A DNA stretch of 64,000 nucleotides from Marinobacter salinus. Lineage in GTDB: Bacteria; Pseudomonadota; Gammaproteobacteria; Pseudomonadales; Oleiphilaceae. The translations under genes were made by a program, and so were the position numbers. The notes under the pieces are model-generated. The model saw only the letters and a program-made list of their open reading frames with translations, was not told where the DNA came from and made no database searches. Shown here piece by piece: positions 42,368-51,863 of this stretch (positions are counted from its first letter, which is position 1; each line of letters starts with the position of its first letter). The stretch is from positions 1,302,001 to 1,366,000 of the forward strand of contig NZ_CP017715.1 in the NCBI RefSeq assembly GCF_001854125.1, read 5' to 3'.

Positions 42368-43462
42368 ATGACGATTAACAGACGGAAATTCCTCGGCGCA
42401 GCGTTAGCATCTACAACCGCAGGTATTGCTCTTGGGGCGCCGGCGATTGCCACCGCCGCAGCCTCGAAAGAAACGTTCAACCTCAAAATGACAAATGCCT
42501 ATCCTCCAGGCTCACCTTTCTACGTTCAGGGACCAGGAAGCCCGATGGACTTCTGTAAAAAGGTCGGCGAAATGTCTGGTGGCAGACTTAACATTTCTCA
42601 TTTTGCCGCAGGAGAGCTGATACCTGCACTCGAAGGTTTCAACGCCGTGGCACAGGGCACCGTCGAGATGAACGCGGCGAACGCCTATTTTTGGGCAGGA
42701 AAAATCCCCGCAGCGCAGTTTTTCACCACCGTACCCTTCGGACTGAACACCCAGGGCATGATGGCGTGGCTCTACCAGGGCGGCGGGTTGAAGTTGTGGC
42801 ACGAACTCTATGAACCCTATGGACTGGTTGCGTTTCCAATGGGCAACACCGGCGTACAAATGACGGGCTGGTTCAGGGAGCCGATTGAGACCCTTAAAGA
42901 CCTTGAAGGTCTGAAAATGCGGATTCCGGGACTGGCTGGCAAGGTATACAGCGAACTCGGTGTCACTGTTCGACTGCTGCCGGGCGGAGAGATATTTCCT
43001 GCCCTGGAACGTGGTGTCATTGATGCAGCGGAGTTCGTAGGCCCCTACCAGGATCGCCGTCTTGGCCTCCACAAAGCAGCGAAAAACTATTACACCACCG
43101 GATGGCACGAGCCCACCAATGTCACCGAACTGCTCATTAACAAGAAAGTCTGGGACAGCATGCCCAAGGACCTTCAGATGATTATTCAGCTGGCAGCACA
43201 GGCGTCAGTTCTTGAGAGTCTGTCCTGGTCGGAGGCAAACAACTCGGATGCCCTCAAGGACCTGGTTGAAAATGAAGGGGTTATTGCGAAACCGCTGCCT
43301 GCACCGATTGTGAGCCGATTGAAAGAAGTCACAGCCGATACGCTGCTCACGATGGCCAATGCCGATGCTCAGATGAAGACTGTTTATGACTCCTACATGG
43401 CGTTTAAGGATAAGCATGCTTCCTGGGCAGCCCTGAGCGAAAAACCTCTGCTCAACATGTAA
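42368..43462 (+). CDS. TRAP transporter substrate-binding protein, TakP-like
   Basis: A 364-residue periplasmic binding protein with a twin-arginine leader (TINRRKFLGAALASTTAGIALGAPA, up to about 30). It contains the 2-oxoacid-binding subgroup pattern: RIPGLAGKVYSELGV..RLLPGGEIFPALERGVIDAAEFVGPY and the KAAKNYYTTGWHEP region. It resembles Rhodobacter TakP, which binds pyruvate-like 2-oxoacids. The two membrane subunits follow after 14 bp. Substrate by homology is a 2-oxoacid or similar organic anion. The actual compound is unknown. Confidence 0.9.
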   Translation: MTINRRKFLGAALASTTAGIALGAPAIATAAASKETFNLKMTNAYPPGSPFYVQGPGSPMDFCKKVGEMSGGRLNISHFAAGELIPALEGFNAVAQGTVEMNAANAYFWAGKIPAAQFFTTVPFGLNTQGMMAWLYQGGGLKLWHELYEPYGLVAFPMGNTGVQMTGWFREPIETLKDLEGLKMRIPGLAGKVYSELGVTVRLLPGGEIFPALERGVIDAAEFVGPYQDRRLGLHKAAKNYYTTGWHEPTNVTELLINKKVWDSMPKDLQMIIQLAAQASVLESLSWSEANNSDALKDLVENEGVIAKPLPAPIVSRLKEVTADTLLTMANADAQMKTVYDSYMAFKDKHASWAALSEKPLLNM

Positions 43463-43476
43463 TCCGGAGCTCGACC

Positions 43477-44019
43477 ATGAGAATGACAATCAGAAGTCTC
43501 GAATGGTTGGTCGAGCAGCTGGGTGGGCTGGCACGCTTTTGCGTGCTGGCCCTGGTGCTGCTTGTGGCAACCAACGTCATCCTGAGGTACCTCTTTTCCA
43601 TTGGCCCGGTATCACTGCAGGAACTGGAATGGCACCTGGTCTCCCCCATCGCGCTTCTTGGCCTGGCCTATTCCATGAAGCACCGGGCAGACGTTCGCAT
43701 TGACGTTCTGTACGAGCGTTTCAGTATGCGGGCACAGGCCCTGGTCGATCTTGTCGCTTCTCTGCTAACGGTGGCGGTTGGCGGCATTATTGCCTGGCTG
43801 GCACTGGACTATGTTGCTCAATCCTATCAATTGAATGAAGGGTCACCCGATCCTGGTGGTCTGACTATGCGCTACTTGCTAAAAGCCTTTATTCCCTTTG
43901 GTTTCTTCTTACTCGTGACACAGGGTGTCTCGGATACCCTGAGAGCCGTGGTCCAGTTCTCGGACCCCGAGAACCCGATGGAATTACCGGCCTCTCTCTC
44001 TTCCGAGGCTTCAGCATGA
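43477..44019 (+). CDS. dctQ: TRAP transporter small membrane subunit
   Basis: A 180-residue DctQ-family protein with four membrane helices (about 15-38, 48-68, 90-115 and 133-155). Typical features are LVEQLGGLARFCVLALVLLVATNVILRYLF, SLQELEWHLVSPIALLGLAYSMKHRADVRIDVLYE and the ending near PFGFFLLVTQGVSDTLRAV. It bridges the binding protein and the large subunit. It overlaps the next gene by 4 bp. Confidence 0.92.
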   Translation: MRMTIRSLEWLVEQLGGLARFCVLALVLLVATNVILRYLFSIGPVSLQELEWHLVSPIALLGLAYSMKHRADVRIDVLYERFSMRAQALVDLVASLLTVAVGGIIAWLALDYVAQSYQLNEGSPDPGGLTMRYLLKAFIPFGFFLLVTQGVSDTLRAVVQFSDPENPMELPASLSSEASA

Positions 44020-45341
44020 GCGGAAACGAGTGGCTCATCATTGGTATGATCGCAGGGTTTCTCGGCCTGATGATCATTGGTATACCGGTGGCTATATCGC
44101 TCGCGGTCTCCGGCTTTATTGCCGGCTACCTGGGATTTGGTTCGTCGCTGTTCAACCTCATGCCCGCACGACTCTTCGGCGTGGTGACCAATTACACGCT
44201 GCTGGCAATACCCTTGTTCGTATTCATGGGTGTCATGCTGGAAAAATCGAAAGTCGCTGAAAATATGCTGGAGACCATCGGCAAGGCGATGGGCGGTTTA
44301 AACGGTGGCATGGGCCTTGCGATTATTCTGGTGGGCGTTCTGATGGGTGCGTCAACCGGTATCGTTGGCGCAACGGTGGTCACCGTGGGGCTTCTGACCC
44401 TCCCTGCCCTGATGCGTCGGGGGTATTCGCCCAGCGTGTCGTGTGGGACCATCTGCGCCTCCGGGACACTGGGTCAGATCATTCCCCCCAGCCTGGTTCT
44501 GATCCTGCTATCTGACATCGTCGGAGAATCCGTTGGCGCACTGTTCGCGGCCGCTTTTATACCGGGGCTGATTCTGGCCGGAATCTATATCTTGTACCTG
44601 CTGCTACTGGGTGTTTTCAAAAAGGAACTGGTTCCTGCCATTCCCGCAGAAGAGCGAGCGGAGACAAGTAAAAAGCAGCTCGTAAAAGACCTGATTGCCC
44701 ACGTAATGCCGCCGTTGATTCTGGTCTTTGCCGTTCTTGGTTCCATTGTGGGTGGCGTTGCTGCTCCGACGGAAGCAGCCTCAATGGGGGCTTTGGGCGC
44801 ACTGATGATCGCCATCCTGTCCAGGCGGTTCAGCCCGGCTCTGCTCAAGGAAACCTTGCATGGCACGCTGGTAATCTCTGCCATGGTGTTTTTCATCCTG
44901 CTATGCGCTCAACCCTTCTCTCTGTCCTTCCGGGGTCTCGGTGGTGAACAGATGGTTCATGCGCTGTTCGAAATGCTACCGGGCGGTGAATTCGGAGCAA
45001 TCCTGTTCCTTATGGCCCTGTTGTTTATTCTCGGTTTTTTCCTGGAATGGATTGAAATATCGTACATTGCCTTGCCAATGTTCCTGCCGGTATTTATGAA
45101 CTACGGGACCGACATGGTCTGGCTCGCTATTATGGTTGCCATGAACCTGCAGATGTCATTCCTTACGCCACCCTTTGGCTGGGCGTTGTTTTTCCTGAAG
45201 GGGGTCGCCCCTAAGGGCATCACAACACGGGACATTTATGTTGGCGCTTTGCCCTTTGTGGCGTTGCAACTTGCAGCACTCGTAGTACTCTTCCAATTCC
45301 CGGCACTGGTCACGTGGCTCCCGGAAGCCATTGGCTGGTAG
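44016..45341 (+). CDS. dctM: TRAP transporter large membrane subunit
   Basis: A 441-residue DctM-family permease of about 12 helices that uses a sodium or proton gradient to drive import. Conserved elements include IPLFVFMGVMLEKS, MGASTGIVGATVVTVGLLTLPALMRRGYSPSVSCGTICASGTLGQIIPPSLVLILLSDIVGESVGALF, and the late FLEWIEISYIALPMFLPV and MSFLTPPFGWALFFLKG. It is coupled by 4 bp to dctQ. Confidence 0.93.
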   Translation: MSGNEWLIIGMIAGFLGLMIIGIPVAISLAVSGFIAGYLGFGSSLFNLMPARLFGVVTNYTLLAIPLFVFMGVMLEKSKVAENMLETIGKAMGGLNGGMGLAIILVGVLMGASTGIVGATVVTVGLLTLPALMRRGYSPSVSCGTICASGTLGQIIPPSLVLILLSDIVGESVGALFAAAFIPGLILAGIYILYLLLLGVFKKELVPAIPAEERAETSKKQLVKDLIAHVMPPLILVFAVLGSIVGGVAAPTEAASMGALGALMIAILSRRFSPALLKETLHGTLVISAMVFFILLCAQPFSLSFRGLGGEQMVHALFEMLPGGEFGAILFLMALLFILGFFLEWIEISYIALPMFLPVFMNYGTDMVWLAIMVAMNLQMSFLTPPFGWALFFLKGVAPKGITTRDIYVGALPFVALQLAALVVLFQFPALVTWLPEAIGW

Positions 45342-45365
45342 AAACTCTCAATCAGGAACTGAAGT

Positions 45366-46202
45366 ATGGATTTTTTCGCCGATTATTCCGCGACTTGGCT
45401 TGCCGGGCTCGCTTTATCTTTAATGGTGACCGGAATCATTGCCGGGCTCATGGCGGGGTTGCTTGGTGTGGGCGGTGGAATTGTGATCGTCCCGGTGCTC
45501 TATCACCTGTTCACTTTTCTCGGAATCGATGAAGCGGTGCGGATGCACGTGGCGGTCGGGACCTCCCTGGCTACAATCATCCCGACATCTATCATTTCGT
45601 CTCGATCCCATTTCAAGCGGGGTAGCCTCGACCCACACATCCTCAAGAAGCTCGTCCCCGGGGTTATCATCGGTGTCGGGATTGGAGCTATCGCAAGTGG
45701 TGTTTTGGATGGTCAGGTGCTGACCGCGGTCTTTGCAGTGATCGCACTTCTTGTGGCTCTCAACATGGCATTCAAAAAGGATGGCTTCAGCGTCAGTGAC
45801 GGGCTGCCCGGACCAATGGGTTCAGGCTTACTGGGTACTTTCATTGGCGGAACATCGACATTGATGGGAATCGGTGGTGGCACTCTCAGCGTTCCGATCC
45901 TCAGCGCCATGCGCGTGCCGATGATCAACGCAGTCGGTACCGGCGCCGCATTGGGCTTTGTTATCAGTGTTCCCGGTGCAATTGCTTTCCTGATCAATGG
46001 GATGGGCGTCGAAGCACGGCCTCCGCTGACCCTGGGGTACGTCAACCTGATTGGTCTGGCCCTGATCGTGCCCGCAACCATGCTGATGGCGCCCATCGGC
46101 GCACGGGTCGCCCATGCGATTAACGCAAAACTATTGAAACAACTGTTCGCGCTTTTTCTGTTCATCACGTCGCTGCGTATGTTTTATGGCCTTGTCAGCT
46201 GA
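45366..46202 (+). CDS. TauE/SafE-family (TSUP) permease
   Basis: A 278-residue membrane protein of about eight helices. The repeated TSUP motif is visible twice: AGLLGVGGGIVIVPVLYHLF near residue 30 and STLMGIGGGTLSVPILSAMRVPMINAVGTGAALGFVIS near 165. Members export sulfite, sulfoacetate or other sulfonated or organic anions. It is 24 bp after dctM, probably in the same operon, so it may remove a product of the imported substrate. If that is sulfite, the substrate is a sulfonate. This is inference. Confidence 0.9.
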   Translation: MDFFADYSATWLAGLALSLMVTGIIAGLMAGLLGVGGGIVIVPVLYHLFTFLGIDEAVRMHVAVGTSLATIIPTSIISSRSHFKRGSLDPHILKKLVPGVIIGVGIGAIASGVLDGQVLTAVFAVIALLVALNMAFKKDGFSVSDGLPGPMGSGLLGTFIGGTSTLMGIGGGTLSVPILSAMRVPMINAVGTGAALGFVISVPGAIAFLINGMGVEARPPLTLGYVNLIGLALIVPATMLMAPIGARVAHAINAKLLKQLFALFLFITSLRMFYGLVS

Positions 46203-46267
46203 ACTCCGCGCAAACCACATAATGTACGAGTGCCCGAATACGATGATCGCTCCTGGAGACAACAAAA

Positions 46268-47854
46268 ATGCTTAAAACGGTCTATTCAGCAAAAGGGATG
46301 TTCGTTGCACCCCATCATCAGGCGGCCCTGGCAGGCCGGGATGTCCTAAAAGACGGCGGTAACGCGGTCGAGGCCATGGTGGCGGCGGCGGCGTCTATCG
46401 CCACCGTCTACCCGCATATGAACTCAATTGGCGGTGATGGGTTCTGGCTTATCCATGAGCCCGGCAAGGCGCCGATCGCCATCGACGCGTGCGGTCGTGC
46501 GGCCAAGGCCGCAACCACAGGTTTCTATAAGGGCCATCAGCAGATCCCTTCCCGTGGCCCTATGGCAGCTCTGACCACCGCAGGAACCATCGAGGGGTGG
46601 CAACAGGCCCTGAATGTTGCAGCGAACTGGGGAAAGCCATTACCTTTGAGCCGGTTGTTGGCCCCGGCAATCGATCAGGCAACGTCCGGCATTATCGTAA
46701 CAGAGAGCCAGGCCAGACTGACGGCTGAGAAAGCACATCAGATGAGCGATGCGCCAGGGTTTTTTGATACCTTTGCGCCCGGTGGCAAATCCCCCCTGCC
46801 CGGCAGCCTGATGAAACAGTCGACACTGGCCGCAACGCTGGAACAACTTGCCCGGGCCGGACTGGATGATTTTTACCGGGGAGAATTGGGCAAAGCCATC
46901 GGGGACGAGCTGTCAAAAATCGGCAGCCCCTTAACCCGAGAGGATATGGCCGACTATCACGCGATGCAGGTTGCCCCTCTACAAACCAAATTGCGGGGCG
47001 CCCGAATCTTTAACTTGCCGCCGCCCACCCAGGGGCTGGCATCGCTCATGATTCTGGGTATTTTCGACCAGTTGGGTGTCTCCGAGGCTGAAGGCTTCGA
47101 TTATATTCATGGCCTGGTGGAATCAACCAAACAGGCTTTCAGGGTCAGAGATCGCCTTGTTACCGATCCTGACCGGCTACCGGAACAGCCAAACGATTAC
47201 CTGACAGCGGAAAAACTCGCAACGTTGGCGGCCAATGTTGACCCAAAAATCGCGTTGCCGTGGCCGGACCCCGCCAAGCCGGGCGATACGATCTGGATGG
47301 GCTGTATCGATTCCGAAGGCAGAGCCGTCAGTTTCATTCAAAGCATCTTCTGGGAGTTTGGCTCCGGGGTTGTTCTTAAAGAAACCGGGGTCAACTGGCA
47401 GAACCGCGGCATAAGTTTTTCACTGGATCCGGCAGCACTTCAGGCACTTGAGCCCGGCCGTAAGCCATTCCATACGCTGAATCCGGCCCTTGCCCATTTC
47501 GATGACGGCCGGATAATGAGCTATGGGACCATGGGCGGTGAAGGCCAACCCCAAACCCAGGCGATGGTATTCAGCCGCTATGGCATGTTCGACCAACCCC
47601 TCCAGCAAGCCGTGACAGCGCCTCGATGGTTGCTCGGCAGGACTTGGGGTGACACCACCACCACCCTCAAGTTTGAAAGCCGGTTCGACCCGGTTTTGCT
47701 TGACCGACTGAAGTCGGCCGGACACGACGTTGAGCTTTTGAACGAGGCTTTCAGCGATACCATGGGGCACGCCGGAGCCTTGGTGCGAAAGCCAGATGGC
47801 GTGATTGAGGGTGCGGCTGATCCCCGTAGCGACGGCTGCGTGGCCACACTGTAG
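46268..47854 (+). CDS. Cytoplasmic gamma-glutamyltransferase-family hydrolase (HpxW-like)
   Basis: A 528-residue Ntn-hydrolase of the GGT family without a signal peptide. Key features are GGNAVEAMVAAAASIATVYPHMNSIGGDGF near the start, the presumed autocatalytic and nucleophilic Thr 341 in PGDTIWMGCIDSEG, and GTMGGEGQPQTQ near 425. The GGT-family classical DTTHxS is replaced by DTIWMG. Size and lack of export resemble oxamate amidohydrolase HpxW rather than periplasmic GGT. It is 65 bp after the TauE-like permease and likely works on the substrate brought in by the TRAP system. Amide cleavage is inference. Confidence 0.83.
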   Translation: MLKTVYSAKGMFVAPHHQAALAGRDVLKDGGNAVEAMVAAAASIATVYPHMNSIGGDGFWLIHEPGKAPIAIDACGRAAKAATTGFYKGHQQIPSRGPMAALTTAGTIEGWQQALNVAANWGKPLPLSRLLAPAIDQATSGIIVTESQARLTAEKAHQMSDAPGFFDTFAPGGKSPLPGSLMKQSTLAATLEQLARAGLDDFYRGELGKAIGDELSKIGSPLTREDMADYHAMQVAPLQTKLRGARIFNLPPPTQGLASLMILGIFDQLGVSEAEGFDYIHGLVESTKQAFRVRDRLVTDPDRLPEQPNDYLTAEKLATLAANVDPKIALPWPDPAKPGDTIWMGCIDSEGRAVSFIQSIFWEFGSGVVLKETGVNWQNRGISFSLDPAALQALEPGRKPFHTLNPALAHFDDGRIMSYGTMGGEGQPQTQAMVFSRYGMFDQPLQQAVTAPRWLLGRTWGDTTTTLKFESRFDPVLLDRLKSAGHDVELLNEAFSDTMGHAGALVRKPDGVIEGAADPRSDGCVATL

Positions 47855-47909
47855 AAGCAGAACGGCCACGGATGGGGTCGCCATGGCCCGTCAGTTTCAT
47901 GGGTGGAGT

Positions 47910-48566
47910 TTATCCTCCACCCATTCCCCCGAAAAAACTGGCAAGAATGACCAACCCGATAATCCAGCCAATGACCGCTGGCCAGAAGTTGACCATCTGG
48001 GGGGGCTCGTTCTCACCCACCTCTGGCACTTCCGATTCACGATAGATTCGCTCATCAGCTTCTTCCGGCATTGCCTGCAGGCTAGACCAGCCAAACCAGT
48101 GGCCAAGAAAATGAGTGACGGATTCGGGAAAACTTCCATTCTCCGCCATTGGGCGAATCTGCGGCTCCAGCTGTCGACCAATCTCAGCACGCAGCCGCGA
48201 CTGATCAGCCGGCGGCTCACACAGAATGGCCTTCCAGATCCCGGCATCCTTGCTGTGCGAGGAATCGTTCAACAAGGCCTTGATCTGGATGACCACTTCA
48301 CGGACAACTTGCCCCTCATTTCCGTCCAGTGGCTGATTACTCGCCCCAGAGATGGGTTCGTCAACGGCAGCGGGGGCTTCATCCGGAATTTCAGATTCAG
48401 GCCCACCTTTCGGGGAGGCCGGCATCTGCCCTGTGGCTTCCCTGAACGCCTGATCAAGACGATTTGCGTCTTCTCCCGATGCGAATTTCAACTGCTGTTC
48501 ATAGGCCCGCTGAATTCGTTCATGGTCACCAGTGGGTTCAATTCCGAGGATTTCCCAGCAATTCAT
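47910..48566 (-). CDS. J-domain-like protein with C-terminal membrane anchor
   Basis: A 218-residue protein. The N-terminus (MNCWEILGIEPTGDHERIQRAYEQQLKFA) resembles a shortened J-domain start, but the HPD motif that activates DnaK is absent. A low-complexity Pro/Glu/Ala stretch (50-90), a helical middle region with no known motif and a single C-terminal helix (PAVIGWIIGLVILASFFGG) complete it. The ATG at 48566 follows GGGAG. Upstream codons to 48665 are unrelated. It would be a tail-anchored inner-membrane protein. Its function is unknown. Confidence 0.68.
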   Translation of the reverse strand: MNCWEILGIEPTGDHERIQRAYEQQLKFASGEDANRLDQAFREATGQMPASPKGGPESEIPDEAPAAVDEPISGASNQPLDGNEGQVVREVVIQIKALLNDSSHSKDAGIWKAILCEPPADQSRLRAEIGRQLEPQIRPMAENGSFPESVTHFLGHWFGWSSLQAMPEEADERIYRESEVPEVGENEPPQMVNFWPAVIGWIIGLVILASFFGGMGGG

Positions 48567-48698
48567 AAAGCTGTAGCTCCCAGCCCTGAGATTGATTACA
48601 TTTTTGAGAGACAAACAGTGTGTAGTCCCATACGATAGACACCAAAGAAAAGAAGACAGTTCCAATTCCTGAGCCCGGCAGATTATAAAACGTGAACT

Positions 48699-50849
48699 AT
48701 GCGTGTTTCGATAAAATATAACTTAGTCAGTGCATTCGTCCCAATCACCAAAAAAACAGCTGTTGCTCTGTTGCTCTGTTGCACAGCACAAATGCCTGCA
48801 TTTGCCCAGCCTTCCGACCCGGCTTTATCACCTGAGTTCCTGGCCTTTAACGGCGAAATGTCTGAACTGCCCGAGGTGTTGACGACAACCCGGCTCAGGC
48901 AATCCAAACTGAAAGTGCCTGGCACGACAACAATCATTACCGGGGACATGATTCGCGACCTGGGTGTCATGAATCTGGTCGAAGTATTCCGGCTTGTGCC
49001 GGGCATGGTCGTCGGTGAACGGGGCAGCAATAACCAGGTAACGACCTATCACGGCACCTCACAGTACGAGCAGCGGCGACTGCAGGTTCAGATTGATGGC
49101 CGCACAGCCTACCGCGTCAGTCTGGCAGACGTAGACTGGATCGCCATGCCTGTGGCACTCGAGAACATCGAACGTATCGAGGTAAGCCGCGGCCCCAACT
49201 CGGCGGCTTACGGCATCAATGCCTTCCTCGGCAGCATCAACATTATTACCCGCTCACCACAAGATACCGCAGGCTCTGAATTGTATAGTTCTGTGGGTTC
49301 TCGGGGGCACCTGAGGACCTTTGCCTCGGCCGGAGATACTGGTCGCGATGGAAGTTGGCGCCTTTCTTATGAAAAGCGAAAGTCAAACGGCTTTGATGAG
49401 CAAATAGAAAGCAACGAAAGAATTCCCTTTCACGATGGGTACGATGTCAATAACTTCAACTTCGATAGCATCATCACATTAGACGGCCAGCACTCACTGG
49501 ATCTCAGAGCGGGAGTGCTGGATGGCGTCAATGAAGAGGATAAAGACAAGTCCGGAAAACTCGGCGCCCTCACCAACCCCGACATCGTAATGGATGATTA
49601 TTATCTGCAGGCACGTTTCAATGGCGCTACCTCAGATCGGCACTTCTACTATGTGCAGGCCAGCTATCAGAATCAGAAACGCAGGCAGAGATGGTCAATT
49701 GCCATTCCGGCAGATGAGTTCGTAACACTTTTGCCGCCCGGTGCACCTGCATTCCCGACCGATCAAGGTCCTTTTGTCGCCGACCTCAATGAAGACTCAG
49801 AGGAATCACGACTCGAGTTCGAGCTTCAGGACACGATTATCCTGAACCCGGAGCTGCAGTTCGTTTCAGGTATGGGCTACAGAAAAGACACCTATCGGTC
49901 TGAAACGTTCTTCAACGGTTCCGGGCACAATTATCAGGCTCGACTATTCGCCAACGCAGAATACTCTCCGCTGAACTGGCTGACATTCAACGCTGGTGGT
50001 AACTGGGAAAGAACAACCACAACCGGGGAAATTTACTTTTCACCCCGAGTTGCCTCCAATTTCATCATCAATAATAACCACGCCATCCGATTTGTGTTTT
50101 CACGCGCAGTGCGCACACCGGATGCTTTCGAACAAAATCCGGACTGGTCATACCGTCCAGCCAACATTCAACCCCCTTTCGAGGCGCTCGAAGGAACACG
50201 TTTTCTGGTTGAGGACCTGGTTGATCCGCAAACAAGCACATTCGGTGAGGAACTAGAGGAAGAGTGGATCACCTCCCGTGAAATCAGCTATTTTGGGCAG
50301 TTTCACCTGGACACTGCCCTGATGAGCGTGGAAGTTCGCTATTTCAACGACTACCTTCGTGACATGATCAGTGGTGTGATCAACGAAGAGGACTGGTACA
50401 TCGACAACAACGTGGCCCTGGAGCAGGAAGGGGTAGAGCTGGAGACTTCTCTCGAATTCCCCGGAACCAAGCTGCGCGCAACCTACGCCTATCTGGATCA
50501 GGAAGGCCGGTATACGGGTGAGCCTGGCGCATTACCACCAAGAACAGAAGAGCGTGCCGTTGACCTTCTGAGCCGCCTGTCTGCTCGCCATTCAGGCAGT
50601 TTTGCGTGGATTCAGGACCTGCCACTTGAACTCACTTCGTCGGTCTCCTTCTACCTCGCCCAAGAGGTCAGGGATACCCGTTTCAAGCGCGCTGATTTCC
50701 GCCTTGCACGTCGGGTGGACCGGTCGAATTACAGTTATGTTCTGGCGTTTAACGTTCAGCACTACATTGATCAGGAAGCCTGGATAAGCCCAGACAATAT
50801 TATTAAAAACAGCAACCAGTATTTTGTTGAGGCCGGTATACGCTTCTAA
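48699..50849 (+). CDS. TonB-dependent outer-membrane receptor
   Basis: A 716-residue receptor for active uptake across the outer membrane. The signal peptide (about 1-36) is followed by a plug domain (about 60-170) with VPGTTTIITGDMIRDLGVMNLVEVFRLVPGMVVG and IERIEVSRGPNSAAYGINAFLGSINIITRSP. The 22-strand barrel runs to the C-terminal aromatic residue (AGIRF). Substrate class cannot be read and no Fur-like site was found. The next two genes encode a periplasmic binding protein and a sensor kinase in the same direction, with a 21-bp gap. Confidence 0.92.
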   Translation: MRVSIKYNLVSAFVPITKKTAVALLLCCTAQMPAFAQPSDPALSPEFLAFNGEMSELPEVLTTTRLRQSKLKVPGTTTIITGDMIRDLGVMNLVEVFRLVPGMVVGERGSNNQVTTYHGTSQYEQRRLQVQIDGRTAYRVSLADVDWIAMPVALENIERIEVSRGPNSAAYGINAFLGSINIITRSPQDTAGSELYSSVGSRGHLRTFASAGDTGRDGSWRLSYEKRKSNGFDEQIESNERIPFHDGYDVNNFNFDSIITLDGQHSLDLRAGVLDGVNEEDKDKSGKLGALTNPDIVMDDYYLQARFNGATSDRHFYYVQASYQNQKRRQRWSIAIPADEFVTLLPPGAPAFPTDQGPFVADLNEDSEESRLEFELQDTIILNPELQFVSGMGYRKDTYRSETFFNGSGHNYQARLFANAEYSPLNWLTFNAGGNWERTTTTGEIYFSPRVASNFIINNNHAIRFVFSRAVRTPDAFEQNPDWSYRPANIQPPFEALEGTRFLVEDLVDPQTSTFGEELEEEWITSREISYFGQFHLDTALMSVEVRYFNDYLRDMISGVINEEDWYIDNNVALEQEGVELETSLEFPGTKLRATYAYLDQEGRYTGEPGALPPRTEERAVDLLSRLSARHSGSFAWIQDLPLELTSSVSFYLAQEVRDTRFKRADFRLARRVDRSNYSYVLAFNVQHYIDQEAWISPDNIIKNSNQYFVEAGIRF

Positions 50850-50870
50850 TTTCTGAAGCAAGGAAAGTAC

Positions 50871-51863
50871 GTGACCCAGGACGGTATGACACGAATCAAG
50901 GACATCAGGCACGGTCGTCAGAGCGACTGTTTCTTTCGGAAAATGGTATTCCAGACTCTGTGTTGTCTGTTAGCGCTTGCCATGTCGTCGGCGTGTTACT
51001 CGCAGGAAACGCGGGACAGCACCGTTTACGTAGCGGGTTCCGGCAATACCTCGCTGGATCAGCATCTTTTATCCCTGCTTCAGCAACAATTGGGTGAAAA
51101 CGCGAACCTGATTCCGGTGTCTGATGATCAGGTAGCAATGATCAGGGACACGCCGATAGTCACCATCGGACCCTCGGCGTTTTCCAGAGTGCGACAGGCC
51201 AATCGAGACGCCCCCATATTGGCGATGCTCGTTAAAAAAGACTTCATCGATGGCTTCGCCTCCCGGTCGCCTGGCCAGGTATCCGGAATATTCTATGATG
51301 TACCGCTGATCCGTCAGGCTGTCGCGGGGCAAGTCATTCTGCCCCACGCCACAAAAATTGCGCTATTGGCGACGACTGACTCCGTGGAGCTCTATGAGCC
51401 ACTCATTGACCAGTTGGCAGCCTTTCGAATGACAGCGCGGATGTTTGTGGTGAACAGTGATGACGACCTGATTCCGACCCTGGTCAGGGCATTGAGTTAT
51501 GGAGATTTCCTGCTCGCAGCTCCCGACGATGCCATCTACAACCCCCGCACGATCAAACACATCCTGTTGACAGCATACCGGCGCAACAAGATTGTCATAG
51601 GTCCCAGTCAGGCTTATGTCAGAGTGGGATCCCTTGCTTCGAACTATGCCCCGTTTTCAGCCATGGTCAAGAAGGCGTCCGGGTTTATCAAAGAGTACTA
51701 TGCCAACGGTCAGTTACCATCGCCGGCATATCCCGACCTCTATCGTGTTGAGATCAATCGACAGGTAGCACGCTCTCTGAATATTCCCCTGCCCGAGCGA
51801 GCAGAGGTTGAAGCGGCCGTGAATGAGACGTTGAATGAGCACGGAGGGGCAGACGTTGAGTAA
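50871..51863 (+). CDS. Periplasmic ABC-type substrate-binding protein
   Basis: A 330-residue exported protein. A signal peptide (around residues 25-45, MVFQTLCCLLALAMSSACYSQ) follows a charged N-terminus. The body has two-lobed binding-protein character (VYVAGSGNTSLDQHLLSLLQQQLG, TPIVTIGPSAFS, IFYDVPLIRQAVAGQ, IALLATTDSVELYEPLIDQL). It looks like the ABC_sub_bind class. The start may be GTG at 50871 (AAGGA upstream) or ATG at 50886. No ABC permease or ATPase is near. It overlaps the kinase gene, so it may sense ligand for it rather than feed a transporter. Confidence 0.82.
   Translation: MTQDGMTRIKDIRHGRQSDCFFRKMVFQTLCCLLALAMSSACYSQETRDSTVYVAGSGNTSLDQHLLSLLQQQLGENANLIPVSDDQVAMIRDTPIVTIGPSAFSRVRQANRDAPILAMLVKKDFIDGFASRSPGQVSGIFYDVPLIRQAVAGQVILPHATKIALLATTDSVELYEPLIDQLAAFRMTARMFVVNSDDDLIPTLVRALSYGDFLLAAPDDAIYNPRTIKHILLTAYRRNKIVIGPSQAYVRVGSLASNYAPFSAMVKKASGFIKEYYANGQLPSPAYPDLYRVEINRQVARSLNIPLPERAEVEAAVNETLNEHGGADVE

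Noticed and set aside
47901..47922. GGGTGGAG / CTCCACCC inverted repeat as a terminator after the GGT-like gene
   Set aside because: It overlaps the coding end of the J-like gene and no T tract follows on either strand. The Gly-rich C-terminus accounts for its sequence.
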